From positions 1-24,742 of the forward strand of contig CAYFHQ010000052.1 in assembly GCA_964342805.1 (NCBI GenBank): a DNA stretch of 24,742 nt. The letters run 5' to 3'. Positions 15,691 to 23,739 of the stretch are shown here, one piece after another. The DNA comes from CAYFHQ01 sp964342805. GTDB taxonomy: Bacteria; Bacillota; Clostridia; Peptostreptococcales; Acidaminobacteraceae. Position numbers and translations under genes: made by a program. The notes below the pieces were generated by a model that saw only the letters and a list, made by a program, of their open reading frames with translations, had not been told where the DNA came from and made no database searches. Positions within the stretch are counted from its first letter, which is position 1. Every line of letters begins with the position of its first letter.

Positions 15691-16395
15691 CTAGTACTTG
15701 GCACGGACAGCAATCTGACCAATGTCTGTTTGAGTGCTTATGAAGTCTTGAAAGGCCTCCAATTCTAACTTGGTGTAGCTGGTGAAGACATTGTACATGA
15801 GTTCATGGGGATTTTTCACATACTGCTGGAGGTAGTAGTTTCGGGCCCCATCAATCCACTGGCCAATTTCAAGAAGGTCCTCCTGGTCATGGAGACCCTT
15901 GGCCACGGTTGTTCTGAACTCATAATCAATCTGACTCTCCATGAGCAGTTGAATGGTCTGGTTTACATGGTGAAGTTCAAAGGACGACAAGCCAATGGCC
16001 TTGTGGTACTGGCTTGGTGCATGTTTAATATCCATGGCCACATAGTCCAGTAAGTCATTGTGGAGGAGGTCATAGACCACTTCTGGATGGGTCCCATTGG
16101 TGTCCAGTTTGACCTTAACGCCCATGTCTTTGACCTGGTGGATAAAAGGTTTTAGGCCCTTGATCAGGGTGGGCTCCCCGCCAGTGATGACCAAGCCATC
16201 GATCATGCCCTTCCTCTTCTTGAGGTGGTTAAAGACCACGTCTGGCATGAGACTGGGGTATTCCTTGGACTTGAGCACCAAGTCCCTATTATGACAGTAC
16301 GGACACCTGAAGTTACAGCCCCCTGTAAATACAAGTGAAGCGACCTTGTCTGGGTAGTCAATGAAGGTGGTTTTTACAAAATCCTTAATGAGCAT
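15691..16395 (-). CDS. nrdG: Anaerobic ribonucleoside-triphosphate reductase activating protein
   Basis: This radical-SAM enzyme generates the glycyl radical in NrdD. The protein is 234 residues. The iron-sulfur cysteines are C27, C31 and C34 in GGCNFRCPYCHN, the CxxxCxxC of radical-SAM proteins. GGEPTL (about 72-77) is the SAM-binding motif. At this length it is nearer the pyruvate-formate-lyase-activase-like NrdG of Clostridia than the shorter E. coli form of about 154 residues. The ATG at 16395 has GAGAGGG upstream. It starts 17 bp after nrdD, so the two are one operon. No convincing terminator lies between it and tetR. Confidence 0.95.
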   Translation of the reverse strand: MLIKDFVKTTFIDYPDKVASLVFTGGCNFRCPYCHNRDLVLKSKEYPSLMPDVVFNHLKKRKGMIDGLVITGGEPTLIKGLKPFIHQVKDMGVKVKLDTNGTHPEVVYDLLHNDLLDYVAMDIKHAPSQYHKAIGLSSFELHHVNQTIQLLMESQIDYEFRTTVAKGLHDQEDLLEIGQWIDGARNYYLQQYVKNPHELMYNVFTSYTKLELEAFQDFISTQTDIGQIAVRAKY

Positions 16396-16412
16396 GGTCT
16401 TCCCTCTCTGGA

Positions 16413-18518
16413 TTAACTCACTTCAAACTCCACACGTTCTTCATATTCTGCTTGTTTGCCATCATTCCAGTTGCGGACAGGGCGGTGGTATCCCACAACA
16501 CGGGTCCACACTTCTGTTTCTGCTCCACACTCCGGACAAATGGGCTCTTCACCGGCGATGTACTTGTGGGTTGGACAAATACTAAAGGTCGGTGTAATGG
16601 TGAAATAGGGGAGTCGATAATTCTTGCACACCCGCTCCAAAATTAGCTTCAATGTTTCCACAGACTCAATACGTTCTGGAATAAAGCCATGGAACACGGT
16701 GCCTCCAGTGTACTTGGTCTGGAGGTCGTCCTGGTGGTCCAGGGCGTCAAAAATGTCTTCCGTATGGCCCACTGGCAGCTGAGAACTATTGGTGTAGTAA
16801 GGAATGTCTTGGCCCGCACAAATGATATTGGGGTACATTTCCCTGTCCAGTCGGGCAAATCGGTAGGCTGTTCCTTCCGCTGGGCTGGCTTCCAGGTTAT
16901 AGAGGTGGTCAGTCTCCTCCTGGAACCGGATCAGGATCTCATTCATGAAGTCCAGAACCTCTTCTGCAAACTCCTTACCTGCTGGGGTTGTTATGTCCTC
17001 CGCCCCATTGGTGAAGTTCTGAATACACTCATTCAGGCCATTGGGACCAATGGTGGCAAAGTGGTTGTGCCAGTACTCATTATTGGTTTCATAAATGTCT
17101 TGTAGGTAAAAGCGAGAATAGGGGTATAGGCCCCGCTTCATGTTCTCTTCTAGGATTCCCCGTTTGATCTCCAAGGAGTTCTTGGCAATTTCCATGAGGC
17201 GCTGGACCCGGTCAAAGAGTTCCTCAATGGACTCTGATTGGTAACCCAGGCGGGCCATGTTGATGGTCACCACCCCAATGGATCCTGTTTTGGGATTGGC
17301 CCCAAAGAGGCCGCCCCCACGGCGGATGAGTTCTGTATTGTCCAGGCGTAGCCGGCAACACATGGACCGGACGTCTTCTGGGTCCAGGTCCGAGTTCACA
17401 AAATTGCTAAAGTAAGGGATGCCGAACTTACCGGTCATTTCCATGATCTTGTCTGTTACTGGGCTCTGCCAGTTCCAGTCGTTGGTAATGTTGTAGGTTG
17501 GAATGGGGAAGGTAAATACACGCCCCTTGGCGTCACCTGCCATCATGACCTCACAGAAGGCCATGTTAATCATGTCCATTTCTTTTTGGTATTCTCCATA
17601 CGTATGGTCAAAATTCCGCTTACCCCCAATGATAATGGGCAGGTTTTTATGGGTACTTGGGACTTCCTTGTCCATGGTGATATTGAAAAACGGCGTTTGG
17701 AAACCCACCCGTGTTGCAATGTTCATGTTAAAGACAAAGGTCTGCATGTGCTGGACCACGTCTTCATAACTCAGCTTGTCATGGCGGACAAAGGGGGCCA
17801 GTAGGGTGTCAAAATTGGACACGGCCTGGGCACCTGCCGCTTCCCCTTGTAGGGTATAAATAAAGTTGACCAATTGAATGAGGGCTGCCCCAAAGTGCTT
17901 GGCCGGTGAGGATTCCACCTTGCCGGACACTCCGCCAAACCCCTTTTCCAGTAAGTCTTCTAGGCTCCATCCACAGCAGTAGGTGGATAAGAGGCCTAGG
18001 TCGTGAATATGTAATGCGCCGCCCTCATGGGCTTGGCGAATGGTCTCGTCATAAATATTGTTGAGCCAAAAGGTTTTTGTGGCCTTGGCAATCACGTGGT
18101 TGTTGAGGCCCTGTAAGGAATAGGACATGTTGGAGTTTTCCCGAACTGTCCAATCTGACTGGCCGATATATTCGTCAAAGAGGCCCATGATATTCATGCC
18201 GGTTTCCTTGGTTTCCCGCATGCGCTTGTGTTCATACCGGTACTTAATATAGTTTTTTGCCGTGTCATACTCTCCCATTTTCATAAGGGTTACTTCCACA
18301 GCGTCCTGAATGTCTTCCACCTTGGGCTTGTTTTTCTCCCCTAGATGGCTTTGGATCTCCTCTATGGTATAATCGCAGGCAACCTCCGATAGTTTCCGTA
18401 AATTCTTCCGTGATTTCTCTGCATGGGTCATCACCAACGCCTTAAAAATGGCGTCTTCAATTTTCATGCGGTCAAAGACGGCTATGGTTCCATTTCTCTT
18501 TTCAACCGTGTTGAACAT
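16413..18518 (-). CDS. nrdD: Anaerobic (class III) ribonucleoside-triphosphate reductase
   Basis: This enzyme makes deoxyribonucleotides from ribonucleoside triphosphates without oxygen, using a glycyl radical. The protein is 701 residues. An ATP-cone (about 1-100; KRNGTIAVFDRMKIEDAIFKAL) gives allosteric control. The catalytic barrel follows, including the cysteine-bearing block RSMCCRLRLDN. A zinc site near the C-terminus uses C648, C661 and C664, with H651 in the fourth position (CPTH and CPECG). The radical glycine is G676 in RVVGYHRPV. The ATG at 18518 has GGAAGGGG upstream. The leader carries two NrdR-box-like sites. The protein is intact, which indicates an anaerobic lifestyle. Confidence 0.97.
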   Translation of the reverse strand: MFNTVEKRNGTIAVFDRMKIEDAIFKALVMTHAEKSRKNLRKLSEVACDYTIEEIQSHLGEKNKPKVEDIQDAVEVTLMKMGEYDTAKNYIKYRYEHKRMRETKETGMNIMGLFDEYIGQSDWTVRENSNMSYSLQGLNNHVIAKATKTFWLNNIYDETIRQAHEGGALHIHDLGLLSTYCCGWSLEDLLEKGFGGVSGKVESSPAKHFGAALIQLVNFIYTLQGEAAGAQAVSNFDTLLAPFVRHDKLSYEDVVQHMQTFVFNMNIATRVGFQTPFFNITMDKEVPSTHKNLPIIIGGKRNFDHTYGEYQKEMDMINMAFCEVMMAGDAKGRVFTFPIPTYNITNDWNWQSPVTDKIMEMTGKFGIPYFSNFVNSDLDPEDVRSMCCRLRLDNTELIRRGGGLFGANPKTGSIGVVTINMARLGYQSESIEELFDRVQRLMEIAKNSLEIKRGILEENMKRGLYPYSRFYLQDIYETNNEYWHNHFATIGPNGLNECIQNFTNGAEDITTPAGKEFAEEVLDFMNEILIRFQEETDHLYNLEASPAEGTAYRFARLDREMYPNIICAGQDIPYYTNSSQLPVGHTEDIFDALDHQDDLQTKYTGGTVFHGFIPERIESVETLKLILERVCKNYRLPYFTITPTFSICPTHKYIAGEEPICPECGAETEVWTRVVGYHRPVRNWNDGKQAEYEERVEFEVS

Positions 18519-18530
18519 GACTGCCCCTTC

Positions 18531-18577
18531 CTACCATATGTAGTGTCTGTTACAAAACCCCATACAATATATAGGGT
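18531..18577 (-). promoter_or_regulatory. Two NrdR boxes upstream of nrdD
   Basis: Two 16-bp sites resemble the NrdR box consensus acaCwAtATaTwGtgt. The distal one, ACCCTATATATTGTAT (18577-18562), matches about 14 of 16 positions. The proximal one, ACACTACATATGGTAG (18546-18531), matches about 12. They are offset by 31 bp, close to three helical turns, which is the arrangement known for NrdR. The pair ends 13 bp before the nrdD ATG. An nrdR gene is not in this window. Confidence 0.72.
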
Positions 18578-18586
18578 CGTAAGCAC

Positions 18587-18616
18587 TAAAAAATACACCT
18601 CCCGCAAGTGGAGATG
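18587..18616 (-). terminator. Intrinsic terminator in the nrdD leader
   Basis: A 7-bp stem CATCTCC/GGAGGTG (18610-18616 with 18596-18602, one T-G pair) and a 7-base loop are followed on the minus strand by TATTTTTT. It lies between an upstream promoter (18660-18688) and the NrdR boxes. It could end a short transcript, attenuate nrdD, or end the small open frame at 18656-18847. Confidence 0.55.
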
Positions 18617-18655
18617 ACTCTAAGTTGACCGGATCGGTCCCCCCGACTGATCTAT

Positions 18656-18847
18656 TCATATTGTATCAAACCCCAAAGTTCCATTCAATAATCCCAGGAG
18701 GATTCCCGCCGATTTTAAGACTTTTGATGAAATTGATTTTCCTTGCATGTTTCCTGTTTTTTTAAGATTGGCTTTCTGTAGGGTCTCAAGGGACATGGTC
18801 TTTTTTTCGACATTTTTCCCACGTCCGAACATTTGTAGAAAAGTCAT
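18656..18847 (-). CDS. Possible small basic protein, uncertain
   Basis: This is a 63-residue frame with a lysine-rich middle (ANLKKTGNMQGKSISSKVLKS) and a hydrophobic end (AGILLGLLNGTLGFDTI). It is the only sizeable frame in the 557 bp between nrdD and transketolase. Against it, there is no clear ribosome site before the ATG at 18847, unlike almost every other gene here. Its last codons overlap a good promoter for nrdD. In its favour, a terminator lies 40 bp after its stop. I recognise no family and treat it as possible only. Confidence 0.25.
   Translation of the reverse strand: MTFLQMFGRGKNVEKKTMSLETLQKANLKKTGNMQGKSISSKVLKSAGILLGLLNGTLGFDTI
18660..18688 (-). promoter_or_regulatory. Probable promoter upstream of the nrdD leader
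   Basis: TTGAAT (18688-18683) and TACAAT (18665-18660) are 17 bp apart on the minus strand. The predicted start is near 18652, about 134 bases before nrdD, at the foot of a hairpin (18632-18652). It overlaps the end of the small reading frame 18656-18847. Confidence 0.55.
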
Positions 18848-18956
18848 AAGGGTTTTAGTCCCAATCAAATGGGTCTTGACAGATTATTGATGTTTTTTTA
18901 CAACTGGTAAAAGCTGAATGGTTTCCTTCCTCCCAGTATTTGCAGAATACAGGTGC

Positions 18957-19002
18957 AAAAAAACACCCAGGGGGAATCTAGACAAATCTTCCCCTTGGGT
19001 GT
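18957..19002 (-). terminator. Terminator of transketolase
   Basis: A 14-bp stem (18963-18976 with 18989-19002, one mismatched or G-T pair) and a 12-base loop are followed on the minus strand by seven T residues. It is the strongest terminator in the window, 73 bp after the tkt stop. Confidence 0.92.
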
Positions 19003-19075
19003 CATGGATGATATTCACTTGGACCTTGATCCTATAAGACAGGGCCAAACTTCTTGGTCTATTCTAGAATGCTAC

Positions 19076-21067
19076 TTATACAGCCAGCATTCTGCGAACA
19101 GCTTTTTCTATAGCCTCCGCAGTAAATCCAAAGTGCTTCATGAGTTCTCCACCAGGAGCAGACTCACCAAAGGTGTCCATACCAATGATTAGCCCCTCTT
19201 TCCCTACATATCTTTCCCAACCCAGTTTGAGGCCTGCTTCCACAGCCACTCGGTTGGTCACAGCAGGTGGTAGGACGTCTTCCCGGTACATGATCGGTTG
19301 GTCATCAAAGAGTTCCCAACTGATCATACTCACTACCCGAACAGAAATTCCGTCTTTTTCAAGGGCCTTGGCAGCTTCCACCGTGGCGTGGACCTCAGAA
19401 CCAGTTGCAATGAGGATGACATCTGGATGGTCACCAGACTCCTTTCGGAGAATGTAGGCCCCATAGTGGGCACCCTTGTTGACCCCTTCCAGGGAGGGCA
19501 GTTTCTGCCGTGACAGAATCAGGGCTGATGGGCCTTCGGTATACTTCATGGCCTCTATCCAGGCCACTGCTGTTTCCTTGGCGTCTCCCGGTCTGAAAAC
19601 CATGAGGTTTGGAATGGACCGGAGCATGAGCAGGTGTTCAATGGGCTGATGGGTCGGCCCGTCTTCCCCCACTCCAATACTGTCATGGGTGAAGACATAG
19701 ACCACCGGATTCTTCATCAAGGCCGAAAGGCGGATAGATGGTTTCATATAATCAGAGAAAACCAAGAAGGTGGCACCAAAGGGCCTGAGGCCGCCGTGGA
19801 GACCAATCCCATTGAGTATGGCTGCCATGGCATGTTCCCGGACGCCAAAGAATATGTTTTTGCCAGCTGGGTTTTCAGCATCAAAATCTCCTCCACCCTT
19901 GAGGTAGGTCTTGGTAGACCCATTGAGGTCGGCCGACCCACCAATCAGGTTGGGGACATTTTCATTGAGGATATTGATCATGCGACCACCAGAAGCTCTG
20001 GAGGCTTCATCCACTTGGAACTGGCTCCAAATATCTTGGGCGGTCATGAGGTCTTCAGGTAACTCGTATTCATGGCAGGCTTCCCATTGGTCCCGCATTT
20101 CAGGATAGGCTTCAAAATAGGTTTCTAGTTTTTCTTCCCACATGAAACGATCGATTTCTCTCTTGTCGATGAGTTCTTTCATGTGTTCCTGGACTTCCTC
20201 TGGCACGTGGAAATCAAGGTCTGGGTCCCAGCCAAAACGTTCCTTGGTCAGTCTTAGTTCCTCAACACCCAGGGGTGCCCCGTGGACACCGGACGTCCCC
20301 GCCTTGTTGGGTGACCCAAAGCCAATGATGGTTTTTACCTGAATAAGTGTGGGTTGGGTGGTATTGAGTCTAGCCGTTGCAATGGCTTCCTTTATGCCTT
20401 GATAATCATTGCCGTCGTCCACTTGAATGACTTCCCAACCATAAGCCTTGTACCGCTTGCCCACATCCTCTGTGAAAGACAGGTCTGTACTGCCATCAAT
20501 GGTAATGCTATTGTCGTCGTATAAAACAATCAGTTTCCCCAGCTTCAAGTGGCCTGCTAGGGAAGAGGCCTCTGAGGAAACGCCTTCCATGAGGTCGCCG
20601 TCTCCAGCAATGACATAGGTAAAGTGGTCGACCACTTGGTGGCCAGGCTTATTAAACTTGGCTCCTAAATGTCGCTCTGCTATGGCAAAACCAACCGCGT
20701 TGGATATGCCTTGGCCCAGGGGACCTGTGGTGGTTTCTACCCCTGGTGTCATGCCATACTCAGGATGGCCTGGCGTAATAGAGTCCATTTGTCGGAACTG
20801 CTTCAACTCCTCCATGGGCATGTCATAGCCAAAGAGATGGAGAAGAGAATACATGAGCATGGACCCATGACCCGCCGAAAGGACAAAGCGGTCACGGTCT
20901 GCCCAGGACACGTCCGTTGCAGAACCTCTTAAGAAGTCCTTCCATAATACATAGGCCATGGTCGCTGTTCCCATGGGGAGACCAGGGTGGCCTGAGTTTG
21001 CCTTTTGTACCCCGTCCGCTGATAAAAATCGTATGGTTTCTATGGTTTTACGATCTAGTGGATTCAT
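19076..21067 (-). CDS. tkt: Transketolase
   Basis: This thiamine-diphosphate enzyme moves two-carbon ketol groups between sugar phosphates in the pentose phosphate pathway, in the cytosol. It is full length at 663 residues, with no split into two subunits as seen in some Clostridia. The cofactor motif is GDGDLMEG (155-162), ending with N186. The active-site histidines are H27 (SGHPG), H67 and H101, and the catalytic glutamate is E411 (GVREHAM). DGPTHQPIEHL and SRQKLP are also present. The ATG at 21067 has AAGGAGGT 5 bases upstream. It is a single-gene unit with a strong terminator. No clear promoter was found in the 136 bp that separate it from the divergent HD gene. Confidence 0.97.
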   Translation of the reverse strand: MNPLDRKTIETIRFLSADGVQKANSGHPGLPMGTATMAYVLWKDFLRGSATDVSWADRDRFVLSAGHGSMLMYSLLHLFGYDMPMEELKQFRQMDSITPGHPEYGMTPGVETTTGPLGQGISNAVGFAIAERHLGAKFNKPGHQVVDHFTYVIAGDGDLMEGVSSEASSLAGHLKLGKLIVLYDDNSITIDGSTDLSFTEDVGKRYKAYGWEVIQVDDGNDYQGIKEAIATARLNTTQPTLIQVKTIIGFGSPNKAGTSGVHGAPLGVEELRLTKERFGWDPDLDFHVPEEVQEHMKELIDKREIDRFMWEEKLETYFEAYPEMRDQWEACHEYELPEDLMTAQDIWSQFQVDEASRASGGRMINILNENVPNLIGGSADLNGSTKTYLKGGGDFDAENPAGKNIFFGVREHAMAAILNGIGLHGGLRPFGATFLVFSDYMKPSIRLSALMKNPVVYVFTHDSIGVGEDGPTHQPIEHLLMLRSIPNLMVFRPGDAKETAVAWIEAMKYTEGPSALILSRQKLPSLEGVNKGAHYGAYILRKESGDHPDVILIATGSEVHATVEAAKALEKDGISVRVVSMISWELFDDQPIMYREDVLPPAVTNRVAVEAGLKLGWERYVGKEGLIIGMDTFGESAPGGELMKHFGFTAEAIEKAVRRMLAV

Positions 21068-21203
21068 ATGTACCTCCTTAAGCTCTTATCGATAGACGTA
21101 TACCCGACTTTCAGGTCTCCCTAACCAAAGCTGTAAAATGTTTCATGAAAGGACTGAAATGGTATGAATATCCTATAGCCTAAGACCCAAAGGACGTGAC
21201 GAC

Positions 21204-21764
21204 ATGAGAATTTACGCAGCCATTCAACTGGCCATCCAGGCCCACAACAAACAAATTCGAAAATTAGATGGAGACCTCTATGTGGCCCACCCCTTGGAAG
21301 TCGGCTTTATGCTGGCCCAGGAAGGGCTTTCTGAGGACGTGATCATAGCAGGTATTCTCCATGACACCGTGGAAGACACGTCTGTAACCCTGGCTGATAT
21401 AGCCAGCCAATTTGGTGACCCCGTGGCCCGCTTGGTGGAAGCCTGCTCAGAAGAAGACAAGACCCTACCCTGGCAGACCAGGAAAGAGGCCATGCTCCGC
21501 CTCATGTGTAATGGACTCCCCCGGGACATAAAGATGATCCTCTTGGCAGACAAAGTCAGCAACCTCAGTAGCATACAACGGAACTTAGCCAGGATGGGAC
21601 CTGGCCTCTGGGCCTGCTTCAATGCCGGCTACGACCAGCAAAAGTGGTACTTCACTGAAATCTGCAAGTGTATGACAGATATGAAGGACACCCACTTTTA
21701 TGAAGAACTGTGCCGCTTGGTCAATGAGGTCTTTGGGACCGGGACGGTGGACATTCAGGTTTAA
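21204..21764 (+). CDS. Single-domain Rel/SpoT-like HD hydrolase
   Basis: This 186-residue protein matches the hydrolase domain of Rel/SpoT enzymes, which removes pyrophosphate from (p)ppGpp. The metal and catalytic pattern is H29 (YVAHPLEV), H53-D54 (ILHDTVEDT), E57-D58, and D116 (LLADKVSNL). It has no synthetase, TGS or ACT domain, so it resembles the small alarmone hydrolases related to MESH1. The ATG at 21204 has AAAGGA about 9 bases upstream. It is on plus, divergent from transketolase and convergent with the large HD protein, and ends at its own terminator. (p)ppGpp as substrate is inferred from the family and could differ. Confidence 0.85.
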   Translation: MRIYAAIQLAIQAHNKQIRKLDGDLYVAHPLEVGFMLAQEGLSEDVIIAGILHDTVEDTSVTLADIASQFGDPVARLVEACSEEDKTLPWQTRKEAMLRLMCNGLPRDIKMILLADKVSNLSSIQRNLARMGPGLWACFNAGYDQQKWYFTEICKCMTDMKDTHFYEELCRLVNEVFGTGTVDIQV

Positions 21765-21775
21765 TGTGCAAATGT

Positions 21776-21830
21776 AAGGCCCATGTGTGGAGTCAACCTC
21801 CAACACATGGGCCTTTGTTTTTTGTCTTTT
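21776..21830 (+). terminator. Terminator of the Rel-like HD gene
   Basis: A stem AAGGCCCATGTG/CACATGGGCCTT (21776-21787 with 21804-21815), then a one-base bulge and an inner TGGAG/CTCCA, is followed on plus by TGTTTTTTGTCTTTT. The converging gene stops 2 bp beyond, so the hairpin may also serve it, though its minus-side tail is poorer in T. Confidence 0.92.
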
Positions 21831-21831
21831 A

Positions 21832-23412
21832 TTAAGATGCGCTCTGGCTATGGATATTGGTGTGGAGCTGGCCAATGGCGTTGTACTCCTCTGTTGTGTA
21901 GAACTCGCTGGATTTGAGGTACTTGGGAATGTCCTTTTGTTCTCCATCAATGGTAATCCGGGCATGGTTTCTAGCTATTTCGAGAGAATAGGTGGACTGG
22001 TCATACTGAAGCTCGCCAATACAGTTGAGCTTGATCTTCAGGTCCTCACTCATGTTGGGTACATCAAAGAGTCTAAGGAAGCGCTTACAGCGGCCCTTAA
22101 AGGCCCGCTCTGGGTCTAGACCTTCAATCCCCTGGTTGTCAAATATGAAGTCGATCTGGAACCAGTCTCCATTCATAAAGAGTTTGGTTCGACAAAACTC
22201 TTCCACATAACTACAGCTTTGGTTGGCCCTAGAGATTCGAGAGAATTCTTCGAGTTCATCCATGAAGGTTAAGAAGGAACTCTCGTCGTCTATGGAGGTG
22301 ATCCGGTAGTTTTCATTAGTATGGTTGGTTATGGCTGCAAGAATGGAAGTCTTGCTAAAGAGGTCGTCTATCTTTACCGTATGGGGCTTTACCTTGTAGG
22401 CGTCCCCACTGTACTCCCATCCAATACTACTGAAGGCTGGAAGGGTTCTAAGCAGCAAATAGGCACTCATGATCCCATGCTGGAAACCTTCAAAGTTCTT
22501 GGCATACTCCATGACCTTTTTATGGCTGGACTGAATGATATACTCGTTGATTAAATGTTCTGCCAGGATCGTTAGCTCTTCATCGGTGAAGGTCTTGGTC
22601 CTTAGGTCATCCACAGTCAAGGTCTCCCCGTTCACATCATTGAGGATTTCCTTGGCCTTGGGGTCATCCCACTTGAGGTTGACTTCAATTTTCAGGCCTA
22701 AGAAGGTGATAAAACCTTCAATAAACTGTTTTTGCTCCAAGTTGTAGCGGAACTCAAACTCATCAAAACTATGAATACCAAAGAAGGGCAGTACTTCTTT
22801 AATGGCCTTATTGACCTTGCCAATCTTTTTGACTGGGTAGCCCAGGTCATGGGTTAAGGCTGCCAAACATCGGCAGGCACTCTTGTTTTCATTGGTCTTC
22901 ATGACCCCTTCCTTGACCTTGTGGACACTTTCAAACTGCTTGTTTCGGTCCATTTTTTCTATCACTGCCAGTTGATCCAGGATGGTGTCATAGGTTTCCT
23001 TGTAGTTTTTGGTGAGGACAGCGAAGTCATCTTGGTAATAGAGGTATTCCCCAAGGAAGTAGACCCATAAAACATGAAGAGTGTGGTCCCGATAAAAACT
23101 GTCAGAAGCAAAAATCAGCTCCTCAAAGTCAACAAACTTATCAAAAAAGGCAAACAACTCGTCATAGCCCGTCTTGTCTGGATCAATAAAGGTCATGGAT
23201 GCTTCAAACAAGAGCTTCCATAGTTCCTTGGCTGATTGGATTCGACTGTGCATGTCATTGGACGCCTTTAACTGTTTAATGCTGGTGATGACCTTGACCC
23301 CATAGTGTGGTCGATTGCTTAGGAAATTGATTTTCCCCTCTTGGATCAAGGTAATGTAGTAGTCCAGTACAATGAATTCATTGACCTCATTTTTGGTTAT
23401 TGGCTTCAGCAT
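21832..23412 (-). CDS. Large HD-domain protein of unknown function
   Basis: This is a 526-residue soluble protein. A spread-out HD pattern is visible: RDHTLH (H110, H113), LTHDLGYP (H188-D189), FQHGIMSAYLL (H312) and AAITNHTNEN (H364). The distances are far longer than in a small HD domain, and they match a class of large, poorly studied HD phosphohydrolase-like proteins. Residues 1-100 and about 375-526 match nothing I recognise. The ATG at 23412 has AAGGGGGA about 5-12 bases upstream. No partner gene is in the same transcript. A nucleotide or nucleic-acid phosphohydrolase is the natural guess from the HD residues, but the substrate is unknown. Confidence 0.75.
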   Translation of the reverse strand: MLKPITKNEVNEFIVLDYYITLIQEGKINFLSNRPHYGVKVITSIKQLKASNDMHSRIQSAKELWKLLFEASMTFIDPDKTGYDELFAFFDKFVDFEELIFASDSFYRDHTLHVLWVYFLGEYLYYQDDFAVLTKNYKETYDTILDQLAVIEKMDRNKQFESVHKVKEGVMKTNENKSACRCLAALTHDLGYPVKKIGKVNKAIKEVLPFFGIHSFDEFEFRYNLEQKQFIEGFITFLGLKIEVNLKWDDPKAKEILNDVNGETLTVDDLRTKTFTDEELTILAEHLINEYIIQSSHKKVMEYAKNFEGFQHGIMSAYLLLRTLPAFSSIGWEYSGDAYKVKPHTVKIDDLFSKTSILAAITNHTNENYRITSIDDESSFLTFMDELEEFSRISRANQSCSYVEEFCRTKLFMNGDWFQIDFIFDNQGIEGLDPERAFKGRCKRFLRLFDVPNMSEDLKIKLNCIGELQYDQSTYSLEIARNHARITIDGEQKDIPKYLKSSEFYTTEEYNAIGQLHTNIHSQSAS

Positions 23413-23436
23413 AAATATCCCCCTTATTATAAAGCA

Positions 23437-23472
23437 ACTGTCACAATTGTATCATATTGACAGTGTGTGCAA
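23437..23472 (-). promoter_or_regulatory. Likely promoter and inverted repeat before the large HD gene
   Basis: TACAAT (23451-23446) is a good -10, with TTGCAC (23472-23467) 15 bp upstream as an imperfectly spaced -35. A 7-bp inverted repeat ACTGTCA/TGACAGT (23437-23443 with 23458-23464) brackets the -10, so a repressor could act here. The spacing is suboptimal. Confidence 0.45.
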
Positions 23473-23700
23473 TAGGTGGAGGATGGGATTGGTTAGGCTT
23501 TGAGATTTTTCGCTTGTGTTGATATGGGGGATTTGTAGGTAACTCTTGTTTTGGGGAGTGGTTGGATCTGCGTTGGGGATTGTTGGTCGGAACATTTGGG
23601 GTTTGCTTTGCGAACGTATTGATGGGACTCGCGTTTTTTGCCTTTGGCAACAGACGGAGTATTGGCAACCGCGCCAAAATTTGAAAAATTTTGGAAGGTT
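23470..23700. other. Gene-free stretch, strongly G/T-rich on plus (A/C-rich on minus)
   Basis: No gene with a ribosome site is seen. Minus-strand open frames exist (the longest is 23441-23779), but they translate to a low-complexity P/N/Q/K sequence and run through a terminator and promoters. Runs of G at 23526, 23553, 23575 and 23598 recur every 22-27 bp in loosely similar TTGGGGA units. A perfect 9-bp palindrome, CCAAAATTT/AAATTTTGG, lies at 23674-23694. Read on minus, the RNA would be rich in C, poor in G and mostly unstructured. Confidence 0.5.
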
Positions 23701-23739
23701 CCAATAAAAAATAGATACCACCTTGGCAAATGGTATCTA
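23701..23739 (-). terminator. Terminator of the candidate small RNA
   Basis: A 9-bp perfect stem TAGATACCA/TGGTATCTA (23712-23720 with 23731-23739) and a 10-base loop are followed on the minus strand by TTTTTTATTGG. Confidence 0.88.

Noticed and set aside
18876..18904. Plus-strand TTGACA-17-TACAAC promoter-like pair
   Set aside because: Nothing readable lies downstream on plus before the tkt gene on the other strand, so it is probably chance in AT-rich DNA.
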